This document shows, piece after piece, positions 22,468 to 32,900 of a DNA stretch of 64,000 nt. The notes beneath the pieces were generated by a model that was not told where the DNA came from, did not search any database, and saw nothing but the letters and a program-made list of their open reading frames with translations. This DNA is from Psococerastis gibbosa (Eukaryota; Arthropoda; Insecta; Psocodea; Psocidae). Numbering within the stretch: the first letter of the stretch is position 1; each line of letters starts with the position of its first letter. The translations under genes were made by a program, and so were the position numbers. The stretch spans positions 14,310,151 to 14,374,150 of the forward strand of contig OZ020492.1 of the NCBI GenBank assembly GCA_963971405.1, read 5' to 3'.

Positions 22468-24116
22468 TGCAAGAAGAAGGTTGCGCAACCTCAAAAATGG
22501 AAGCGGAACGCTAGAAAGCGCTTAAGGTACGTGAATAAGTGACTCAAAATAATGATGTTCACACGTATTCTTGCCGTAAGACATGCCTTCATAATCTTAG
22601 TTATTTTAAAAAGAAATTTCAAGTTTTATTGAATTTTATTGTCGAATTATGCTTATATAAAGCCAATTCAGCTTATTAAGCCAAAATACAATGTGTAACT
22701 ACTATAGTTTCTGTAAAAACAGACTCCAAAAATGACGGCTCTCAGCACCATTTGATGCCGTTCTCCGCGCAAATTCCCTTTGGAAAATGAACATTTTTAG
22801 GCAATATTATTTTTTTGTATTTAAAATAGTTAGCAGCTAGATTCTAAAAGTATGGTTGTATGAACCTGTATTTTATTGTTGTAGATACGCAGACAGTGGA
22901 GCACCCAAACTGCCGACATGTAAGCACGACACCAAGGCACATCAGTGCAAGAAACTTCGTCTCTCCAAAATATTAGATTTCCACAAGCGATTTTACGCCA
23001 ATGAGACTAAAGTTGACCAAGACAATTTTATTTTTCAGTCCCTTCATATAAAAAAAGCTTGTCGACGGCGGCCTACGACTGAAGCACGTCAGCCAAAGAC
23101 AACCAGTACCAAATATTTCGTGAATGTGACTGAATCAAAAAATATCCCTGTGTGCCAAAAATCGTTTTTGGGAATCTTGAGGATCACTAGACGACGAGTG
23201 ACAACAATTGTCAACAATTTAAAAAAAACTAAAAATATTCCTGCCGAACGAAGAGGGGGAAATCGGTATAGGGACAAGTTTGAGGCAAAGAGAGCAGCTG
23301 TCATCGCCTTCACTAAGTCCCTAAACTGTATTGAGTCCGATTACTGCAGGAATAAATCGGAAGAATCTGGCAACCGATTTAAACATAGCAAAACTGTGGA
23401 GGATGTACAACGTCACCAAGACAGACAACCTCAAGGTAAAAAAATAGTTTTTCCGCATTATCTTCAACAAGAAGTTCAATCTTGGATTTGGAACGCCTCA
23501 AACTAACATGTGTTCAAGCTGTATTTCCTTAAGTGAAAACTTTGCGAGGAGTGAAAGTGAAAGAAATGACCTCATGATTGCAAAACGCATACACAAGCTA
23601 CGAGCAAGAGCTTTCTTTCAGCTACTGGAGGAAAAACGAAACGGTCTCATTACTATGCCCATTGACCTGCAGAAATATCTTCCTTTACCAAGGGTCCTAG
23701 ATCTAGCGGCTTATTATAGTAGACAATTGTATTTACACAACTTCACTGTGGTAGTAGGGGATTCAAAAGCCCCATTGTCATGGGTCAATTGTTTTAGCTA
23801 CTGCTGGACTGAGGACCAATATATAAAGGGTTCAAACCAAGTGGCCTCTACGATATTCCATCGCCTAAGCAATACGGATTTTAAAGGAGTTCAGACGGTG
23901 CGACTAGTCTCTGATGGATGCGGAGGTCAGAATAAAAACAGAAGTGTCATTTCAATGTGCTGCGCTTGGCTTCTTAAGAAGGCCCCAGTTTCAGTGAAAA
24001 CAGTGGAACTGGTATTCCCAGTCCGCGGGCATTCTTTCCTACCTCCGGATAGAGTCTTTGGCAACATTGAACGTAAAATTAAACGTAAAGAAGTGATAGC
24101 CACACCAGGTGAATAA
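22468..24116 (+). pseudogene. DDE-type transposon protein of the DUF7869-like kind, damaged
   Basis: Exon A (frame open from 22468) ends at 22526 before gtacgt and reads QPQKWKRNARKRLR. Exon B starts at 22885 after gtag and continues YADSGAPKLPTCKH. The two join in phase, so the copy kept an intron. The N-terminal part has Cys/His positions suggesting zinc binding. The core block (from 23508) has VVVGDSKAPLSW, EDQYIKGSNQVAS, LVSDGCGGQNKNR, ELVFPVRGHSFLPPDRVFGNIE, in which Asp, Asp and Glu fit an RNase-H-fold DDE site. Between the blocks the frame shifts near 23352: an alternative frame reads ATDLNIAKLWRMYNV, then a TAG near 23449, then FNKKFNLGFGTPQTNMCSSC leading into the second ORF. So there is one frameshift and one stop in this copy. 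The family name is from memory and not confirmed. Confidence 0.7.
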
Positions 24117-24399
24117 TGTTTTTGTTTTCTGAAAAGGTTTTATGAAGTCTTTGTCTTCTCCTATATAAGTAATGATGGTCTTCTTGGTAACTTTCTGTCG
24201 ATAATAATCAATTAAATGGACTTCCTGATTGAGGGGGAACAGTGTACAAGTGTTAAAAATCAAATTTCAGATGCAATATCAATCGAGGAAAGGAAAATAA
24301 TACGTCTTTTTACATTAGGATATAGTATGTCATAAATCCAATTGGCCAATGGACATAGCTTTGGAACTTGATTTGTAATAAATTATTGTAATTTTTTGA

Positions 24400-24620
24400 A
24401 GGACTTTTTATGGACCCAGGTCCCTCATCCAATGTCAACGACCCCATGGATTTCGGACATTATTTGTATTGTTTCCGTATGCAGTTTTGGCCATTGGCAC
24501 ACTGGTTTACGTTCTCGATGTCAACCTACACCGGCTACAAGCGATTATGGACAAGCTGAGACAAGCTTACCATTAACGCAATGAAACGGGTGAAAGAATG
24601 ACAACCAAGTACAGACACGA
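24400..24620 (+). repeat. Dispersed repeat U, copy 4
   Basis: Shares the full block order of U with 17120-17350. Confidence 0.75.
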
Positions 24621-24839
24621 GTCTGGAACTTGATGAAGTGAAAAATATCAGACATCGAGGATGTCACGTTGAAATAATTAAAAGAAACCCGTGCCTAGTT
24701 AAAGAGCTCTAGCCTGATATATTATTTAAACCGTATAAAAATCCAAACAATTAAAACTACCGTAGATCAAAGTTTCACGAGAACATTTTAATTAAAAAAA
24801 AAAAAAACTGACTGTCATTTGTCTTTTAGAATTGTTAAT

Positions 24840-25080
24840 TTTAATTTTGAATATTTCTGTGTAGTAAATTGTTATTTGCTATGTTTTTATTGTAAATGCC
24901 TTCGGTATTGGATCGATTTATTTCTGTTGTTGGCATTTAATAAATATTCTATTCTATTCTATTCTTAAAAACCACTTTTTTGGTTCCTGGGACCTCAAAT
25001 CCGTAAATCCGCTTAAATTTCGGAGTCGAAAATTCATCAATCACAAAGTTTTCCTTATACTACGTATAAATTGGAAATCA
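24840..25080. repeat. LINE-like tail with (ATTCT)n followed by repeat R core
   Basis: The (ATTCT)n tail at about 24945-24964 after aataaat matches the end of the LINE at 13558 in type. Immediately after it, 24965-25070 is a minus-orientation R core (ggttcctgggacctcaaa ... cacaaagttttcctta). Confidence 0.65.
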
Positions 25081-25822
25081 ATCAATTAAAGATAGAAACT
25101 GACCGGCGTAAGCCAGGTAAGCCAGACATGAGTAATTTTAGATAACTCTATACGAAACAATGATGATTCATTGGAATATATATGGTATATATAGAACAGA
25201 CGGGTCACTATTGAATTTAGAACTCTTCGCTTTCATAACAACTTAGTCCAATGTAAGATAAAAATCAGTGACTAACCAGACTGGGTAGCAAGAGGGCAGT
25301 TATCACATACACCGCTGAAGGCTTAGTCAGCAAATCAGTGTTCCAGTATTCTTCGTTTACAGTTTATGTGCTGATAAAGGTAAGAATATCATCAGGTTTA
25401 GTTTAATCAGAACTGTTCTCAGTGCCAATTTTTTTAACGCTAATTTGGGGTTCCCTCTGACCTGGTCAACTTACATCTCTACTGTAGTGCTAGGATTGAA
25501 AATAAAAGTGGGAAAAAGTACTTTTTTTTAAAAATGAGTTTTTAGTCATTGACTTAGCCCCAGAAAGCCAAATCGATCGTGGTATGGGCTAAATCTTTTA
25601 TAGTAAACCACCTCAGCTGCGGAGAAGGGGCCCATTTACTCTTTAACCCGGCTGTCAAAATAAACAGTATATATAGATTAATAATGACTTTAATTTTGGT
25701 ACACTGAAACCACCCTAAGCCCTGTCTAACACTCAACTAGGTCTACTACAAGTAGCCTACAATAATAATACAAGAACAATCTGAAAACAAAATTCAAATG
25801 AGCAGACATCTCACACACGCAC
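25081..25822. other. No gene recognised
   Basis: Only short ORFs. No repeat family of the window was recognised here. Confidence 0.4.
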
Positions 25823-25894
25823 ACATGAGTCGTCTAGTATCAAAGTCGCCAATGTAATTTTTGACCAATTTTTCAGAAACCACAAAACCTGTTA

Positions 25895-28800
25895 AGGTAA
25901 CGGACCAAAAGGTGACACCATGCATAAAGGTGACACTTTATCATAAACTTTTATTTATTAAGAACTGTAATATATTTTCGCGGTTTTTTTTAAATTTGAA
26001 CTTAGAATTCAAAGTTTGTTTACCTAGAAATCCATGCGCTATTCTTGTTCCACGAAAAACATGGCCGCCACTGACATGTTTGTTTACGCTTGTTGACGAT
26101 TGCCAATTTATTCCGAGTTTATAATGGATTTGCTTAAGCACGGTAAGTAGCAAATTAAGGTTTCATGTTTCTAACCATGGTTTTTAATTGTGTCTGAAGC
26201 GTTTATTTTCCTTGTTATACTCTTAAAAAAGGCGTCAAAACTAAAATTGACCTGAAGATTGGTTTTATAGCCAACTGCTGGGGGTGTCACCTTTACGCAC
26301 GGTTATTTCTTAAAATTCCTTAACCTGACACCCTGTCATCTTCAGGAGAAAATGCCTAAAATAATGATTTGGTGTAATTTGGACTGGGACTTTAATGATA
26401 AATATTATTATATGCTCGGCCTGGCAATATTCGATCGGGAACCTTAAGCTGACATGGGGGTGTCATCTTTGGGTATAAGTGTGTCATCTTAACGCATTTC
26501 TATTTTTTAGGGCAAAAGAAAAGAAAAAACCTGCTCTATACGGAGGAAAAAATGCGTCAAGCCCTTATTGATGCAAGAAACGGGATTTCCATAAAAAAGG
26601 CAGCAAAAAACAATGGGGTTCCACGGATCACCTTGTTGTATAAATTGAAAGGAAAAAATCCGGAGGGGAGAAGAATTGGAGCACCAACAGTTTTTAGTGC
26701 GGAGGAAGAGGACATATTAGTGAAATGGGTGCTTGGGATGTCGGCAAGAGGTTTCCCTGTTTCTAAGGAGCTGTTCATATCCAGTGTAAAGAAAGTGGCT
26801 CGTAAATTGGAAAAAGATGCATTTCAAAGAAAGGAGCCCAGCAACAAATGGTTTTATGGATTCATGGGAAGGCACAAGGAACTATCAAGCCGTGTTGCAC
26901 AAAACCTAACCAAAAGTAGGGCTTCGGTTTCAATGGAGGAATTAAGGAACTGGAGCGTTCAGGTGAAAAAGTGTCTTGAAGAAAAGGGGGTGTTTGATGT
27001 TCTAGAAAGTCCTGCAAGAGTCTTTAACGCTGACGAAACGGCCTTTTTTTTAAATCCTAAGGGCGGTAAAGTACTGGCTACAAAAGGGCAGCGTGCAGTC
27101 TACCAAAAATCTGGAGATAATGAGAAGGCATGCATAACGGTCTTAGTTAATGGCAATGCCAATGGAGACATGGCCCCCCCAATGATTGTGTTGAAGTACC
27201 AGAGGGTGCCAGGGGAAATCGAGGAGAGTTTGCCTCCAGGATGGGCAAGAGGGAAGTCAGACCGAGGATGGATGACCCAAGAACTTTGGTTTGAATACAT
27301 AGCAAATGTATTTAATCCCTGGTTAGATCGCGAAGGGATCACTAAGCCTGTTATTCTATTTGTTGACGGACATTCTTCTCACATATCAATTGAAGTGAGT
27401 GACTTTTGCATGACACATGGAATTGAACTTATTGCCTTGTTCCCAAATTCTACGCATATTTTGCAGCCGATGGATGTAGCCGTTTTTAGAAATCTTAAAA
27501 GAGAATGGAAAGATGCTGTTCAAGATTGGCGGCTTGCAAATGATAATTGTGAATTGAAGAAAAAAGACTTTTGTAAGGTGCTCAAAGCAGTGTTAGAAAA
27601 ATGTTTCACACAAAAAACATTGGCCAATGGATTCAAAGCTTGCGGTTTAGTGCCTTTCGACATTGAGGCCGTTAGAATGCCATCATTCGATCAACCAACT
27701 GCAACTCAACATGTTAATGGCGCAATTACTCAGGAACTACCGAAACAATTTCTTGCCTGGCTTAAAGGGCTTATTGGTGACGTAGAGAACGCAGATCCTG
27801 CACTCATAGACCTGTGGTGCAGAGCGAATGCACAATTTGCGAACAGTGTCAACAAAGATGCGCCTCTTCCCAATGCAGCTACTCCATCCGGCCCTAAGGA
27901 GGCAGATGCGAATGCTGCTACTGAGGAGATGTTTACCGATGACTTTTCCTTGTTGTTTGAGAATGATGCAATGGAAAGTTTTATTGATGTGGTTAACGAC
28001 CCTTTACTTGATGAAACTAGTTCCACAAAGAACCAACGTGAAGAGCCCGGTGTGGAAGACACCCCTACAAAACAAGCTATCTCTACTTCCGGTAACAATT
28101 CCGTACAATTGCCATCAGTTCATCCGCCTTGGCCGGTGTCGCCGTACAAATTAAGTTTTATTGATAAGGTTAACGACCCTTTACTTGATGAAACTGGTTC
28201 CACTAAGGACCAACGTGAAGAGCCAGGTGTGGAAGACACCTCTACAAAACAAGCTATCTCTACTTCCGGTAACAACTCCGTACAATTGCAATCATTTCAT
28301 CCGCCTTGGCTGGTGTCGCCATACAAATCATGCTTAATATGGCCAAGAGCAGACCCAAAGACAGGGAAAATGAAAGTACCCAAAGATGGGGTCCCCCCGG
28401 TAATTACATCGGATCTGTTCCATATGCATGCAAATGCAAAGGCGGCTCAAGCAAAGAAGGTAAAAGAGGATATAGAGAGAAAAAAACAAGAACGTTTAAA
28501 GAAGAAGAGGAAGATGGAAGAAGACAAAGAGAAGAAGAAGCAAGAGCGTTTGGAGAAAAAAAAGAAGAAGAAGGCAGACGACATGTTAAAGAAAAAAGCT
28601 GAAAGGGCGCTTTACACAAAGCGGCCAAAACGTACGAAGAAAAAGACTCCATTTAAAGATTTCATCTTGGTAAAATTTGTAACCGAAGAAGACCAGAGGG
28701 AGAAATTTTACGTTGGTGAAATAAATGGAGAGGCAAAAGAAGCAGGGGTGGACGTTCTGTTTTTTCGAAAAAAAACCGGGAAAATAGGAACTTTTTTTAG

Positions 28801-29253
28801 TTTCCCCGAAGTGAGGGATGAGGGGTTTGTGGAATATTATAATATAATTGCTAGATTGTCGGAGTATAATATGAACAGGGACAGCTACGTTTTCCCCAAT
28901 CTGGGCAATTTTGTCGACTTAAATAAGGTACATTAAATTAATATAATTTAAACACCAAAAAATGTATTATTTTCTGATTTTTGTGCTATGTCACCTTTAG
29001 GTCTTTAAGTGTCATCTTTAAGTCGCAGGCGAAAATTTGGTGTCATCTTTAGGAGACAGAACATGGGAAATTAAAAAAATTAATGACATCAAATATTTAA
29101 TCATATTATGAGCTTTATTGTATTAGGAAGCTGCTAGATGAACCAATTAATCAAATTTTACCATTGGTAGAGTTCTGACTTTCACTACTCAACAGTAGGA
29201 AGTAACAATATAAAGAAAAAAGCTTAAGGGTGTCACCTTTTGGTCCGTTACCT
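25895..29253 (+). mobile_element. Pogo/Tigger-type DNA transposon, apparently intact
   Basis: TIRs AGGTAACGGACCAAAAGG and on to TGACACC are identical over about 26 bp and flanked by TA (25893-25894, 29254-29255), the Tc1/mariner-superfamily signature. It encodes a full two-exon transposase. The non-coding parts hold repeated GTGTCAYCTTT motifs, at about 25910, 25930, 26284, 26335, 26455 and 26482 on the left, and about 28987, 29010, 29040 and 29230 on the right. Confidence 0.93.
26124..28936 (+). CDS. Pogo-family transposase (DDE_1, CENP-B/jerky-like), two exons, 814 aa
   Basis: The start chosen is ATG at 26124 in a 19-bp exon (26124-26142, MDLLKH, donor gtaagt). It joins 26511-28936 after a tttttag acceptor and adds 20 residues ahead of the internal Met at 26552. 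Domain order: Psq-type helix-turn-helix (RQALIDARNGISIKKAAKNN...ITLLYKLKG), CENP-B-like second HTH (FSAEEEDILVKWV ... NKWFYGFMGRH), then the DDE_1 core with FNADETAF, LFVDGHSSH and HILQPMDVAVF, so all three catalytic Asp are present. After the core an acidic region contains a 59-residue in-frame tandem duplication (nucleotides 27979 and 28156, unit VNDPLLDETxST), then a Lys/Glu coiled coil and a C-terminal domain (VKFVTEEDQREKFYVG ... VLFFRKK ... FSFPEV) common in pogo-type proteins. No stop or frameshift. The protein would act in the nucleus on the element's own ends; domestication is not suggested because TIRs and TA are intact. Confidence 0.95.
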
Positions 29254-29584
29254 TAATACGGTACAAATAATATACTGTATTAAAATCAACTGGCAATACA
29301 GTTACTGAACTATCGGTTTAGCTTAATACAGTATATTATTTTTACCTACTGTATTTACAGGTTTTGCTGTTTTTGAAAAATTGATCAAAAATTACATTAG
29401 CGACTTTGATACTAGACGACTCACATGCATGTGGCGGTTGGAATGAATCCTATTATCCTATCCTATCATATATAGCCAACGCCATATTAGAAAGTATAGA
29501 TGATGTAAATACAAGTTTAAATACATATGTACACTTCCAATTTAAACTTACACTTGATCGGTACTTCGGCATTTTTATAAGATG

Positions 29585-29760
29585 CATGGCCGTGTCGAGG
29601 GGGTGGTGCAAGGGGTCCGGACCCCTCCCCCCCCCCCCGAAATATTTTTTTAAAATGTAAACAAGTATTGTTTTAAGAATTCATGAATTATTTCATTAGT
29701 AAATTACGTTTAAAAAATTTGGACCCCCCCCCCCGAAATTAAAACCTGGGCACGGCCTTG
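29585..29760 (-). mobile_element. Poly-G hAT-type MITE, copy 3
   Basis: Flanks ATAAGATG (29577-29584) and ATAAGATA (29761-29768) differ at one base. Ends CATGGCCGTGTC and, inverted, CAAGGCCGTGCCCAGG match the copies at 353 and 2958, and two C runs lie inside. Confidence 0.85.
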
Positions 29761-29912
29761 ATAAGATAAGGTTTTGCTCATTTTTATTGATTTTCCGTGG
29801 ATATCCATCATATTGGAATCCACACGAATCTTCATCTCTCTGGAAACAAGTCAATTTCTCTATGTAAATCGTCTTTTCCTGACTGCAGGGTTTTCTTTTT
29901 ACAGCTCAAAGC

Positions 29913-32900
29913 ATGGCGTTTTTGGAACAACGGATCCGTATGCGTCAAGGGCTTCTTAAAGTAAGTGTAGCCCTAGGTACTGTTGAATTGCCCTTCTATT
30001 AGTGAAGGGTTCAGCTACCTCTTAACGGGCAAGAGTCAAATATAAAAATGTACAAGGAAAATTCCTAATTTTAAAGAGACACAAATGTTTCTGTTTCAAT
30101 ATTATTAGGATTTATATTATAATTGTGATATACAAGCGGAGGGTGGCAGCTCGCTCCTTCGGGGCCTCGCATTAACGTGGTTCCATTGGGAATTACGCAG
30201 CTCGCCCCTTCGAGGCCCGCATGACACCACTTCAATTTCCAGAATTTTCCGCGCAATTTTTTAAATGTTTTTCTGTCATAAGAACCTTCTCCTGACAATA
30301 ACCAAAAAAAAAAGTGAAATCGGTCAAACTCTTCACGTGTGATGGCGTGACCAAGGGAAATAGGGATTCATTTTTATATAGGCTATATAGATATGTAGGC
30401 CTATGTATAATATAACGGATATAATATGTTAGCCTATATAATTATTAGAAAGCGGTGTCACTTTGGAACTCATAAAAATATTTATAAGTGTAAAATGAAG
30501 GAGAAAGTTAAGCATTTTTGGATTATATATTGTTGCAAAAAGTCAGGTTTTGCAAACGCTATACAATGAGGCTCAGCCTTGGCACTTAGGTAAGGTGCTT
30601 ACGGGTACATTCCGGGCAAATTTTTAAAAAAATATTACAAATCAGCTGGTTCAACGCCTCGAAAATTGCACGAACTTGGAAATCTATTTCAAATTAGCCC
30701 ATAGGCAATGAGACTCAGATATCAGGATCATCACACAACACCCCGGCGGTGGCAGAATAATTTTTGAGTGACTCATCAGTATAAAACACACAAGATTGCC
30801 CTGCGCCTAATTAGTGTTAGTGGCGGTTAAATACTTCTTCTTATTATACTTCTGACTCTACAGCCCTAGATAAGCTTGGGCCTGCTCAACAACACTCCTG
30901 TCTTCTCGTATCATCAGTATCAAACACAGAAGATTGCCTTGCGCTCAATCGCTGTTAGTGGTGGTTAAATACTTCTTCTTCCCCTTTTGGCTCTACAGCC
31001 CTTTATGAGCTTGGGCCTGTCCATCAACATTCCTCCTGCCATCTCAGTTTTGTACAACGCTCTACCATTTACGGACTCTCAACTTGCGAACGTCAGTTTC
31101 CAACTCATCCTTCCTGCGTGTTCGAGGACGTCCAGGCCGGTTAAATACTACGTGTCAAAATTTAGAGTAACATTTCTCCTACTATGCGACACTCAGTTAT
31201 GGGTCTGCAATCGATACTTAAACTGAATTTTGTACGAAAAAATTTATAAGATGGCAGCGACATGTCGTAAGAATGTTAGAGGACCGCATCCCGAAAAAGA
31301 TGTACAAAGCAAGCATGACAGGAAGCCGACTGGCCGGACACCCTCGAAAACGCTGGAAGGATGAGTTGGAGACTGACCTTCGCGAGTTGAGATTCCGTAG
31401 ATGGTGGAGCGTTGTACAAAACCGAGTTGACTGGAGGAATGTTGTCGAGCAGACCAAAGCTCATCAAAGGCTGTCGACCCAAAAGAAGAAGAAGATGAAC
31501 AAAAAATGGCTGTGGGGTGTCCGAGCCTCTAAGCGTTTCTAGCCAGCGCATTTAATAAGGACAGGTGATTGGAGAGGGACTGCAATAATATGCAATAGAT
31601 TATCCCACATGTTAAAACCAGTTGTCAACTCAAGACCAATGGATTGATTAAATTTTTTTATGGGGTTTCAATGTTTTAATAATAATATATTAAAATTTTC
31701 AATGCGAGCGCATGAAAAAGGACATTCGGAAGTCAAGAGTAATATCACATGCAATACGCTGCAGATTACATGTATACCCTAGCATTTCATTTATAGTTAA
31801 TTAAATGGCTCATGAGGCAATCACCAATGCAATTGGGGGCCCGGGTCTTCGGGTCTGCTACCTAAATAGACACACATAATAAGCAAATATAAAAAATATA
31901 AAAAACAGACTAAATAGATGGACATAAAGGTACGTTCTATTGCTAAACTAACCTATTGAAGTTGGGGCTATATATGGTCCTGATTTGCAATCAACTAGCA
32001 AGACCTCATGATATGCATGCCCTCCGAAGCAAAGCTAGTAAATTTAGCAAGTGTAGGACGCGAGCCAACAACCTCTCGGGATACAGGTAACCATTGGCAA
32101 CAATTGTTTGCCAACAAGTGGTCACCGAAAGTTGGTACTTGACACTATGCCTATCCCATGCATTGTATGAATTTTTTTGCAGTTCGAAGCGCTCGCTAAA
32201 CATTTATTTTATCCCTTTATTAATTGTACCCTGGTGTAAGGCAGCGTTTTATCGACCAATATATACGCTATTATGCACTGTAAACCTAAATTGGAGAAAG
32301 GGAGGAAATCAGGGGTTTATCAACTAGACTGTAATGATTGTGGTAGCTTATATATATATCGGACAAACTGGGAGAGGGTTTAAAGAAAAAATAGCGGAGC
32401 ATAGACGGGGGGTAGGAAAACCTGACACTCAGTCCACCTTAGCCCAACATATAAACACCCACAACCATGCCTGTGATTTCGATAATTTTAAGATCTTACA
32501 TGTAGCCAACAAGGGGAAACTTCTTGATAATTTAGAAACCATTGAGATTAGGGAAGCTATGGTTAAAAACATTTCGTTACTTAATGACATAACCTTTTTA
32601 AGTAGTTCCCCCTTGTTGGCGCTTCCATTGGTTAATGTTTAATTGTTCAATTTAAATTGTTTACTTTATGCGATGCTGTGTGTTATCCTGACAATGAGTT
32701 TTATTTTGTTTTAGCTTGCATACCTTTTGTTTTATCTGTTTTCAATCGCACTTGACGATGGCGTGAGCCGAAACCGGTTGTGAATTTTTAATTTAATTTT
32801 ATTTGTAAAACTATACAAAGTTAATTTTAACAATGAGCGACAGTAAGTTTCACAAAGTTACTAAGGAGACTATTATGTTTACTGTATATAGCTTTTAGTT

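Larger units (their letters stand above)
25827..29422. mobile_element. Older TIR element E, split by the pogo insertion
   Basis: The left piece (25827-25892) and right piece (29256-29422) carry inverted arms of about 65 bp: GAGTCGTCTAGTATCAAAG, then tgtaatttttga, caatttttca and aaaacctgt, and the complement at the right. ACAT lies outside both ends (25823-25826, 29423-29426), suggesting a 4-bp target duplication. Remaining internal sequence is about 100 bp of AT-rich DNA. Confidence 0.75.

Noticed and set aside
27730-28652. Ser-rich and Leu-rich antisense and out-of-frame ORFs over the pogo gene
   Set aside because: Shadows of the Lys/Glu-rich and acidic coding region of the transposase.
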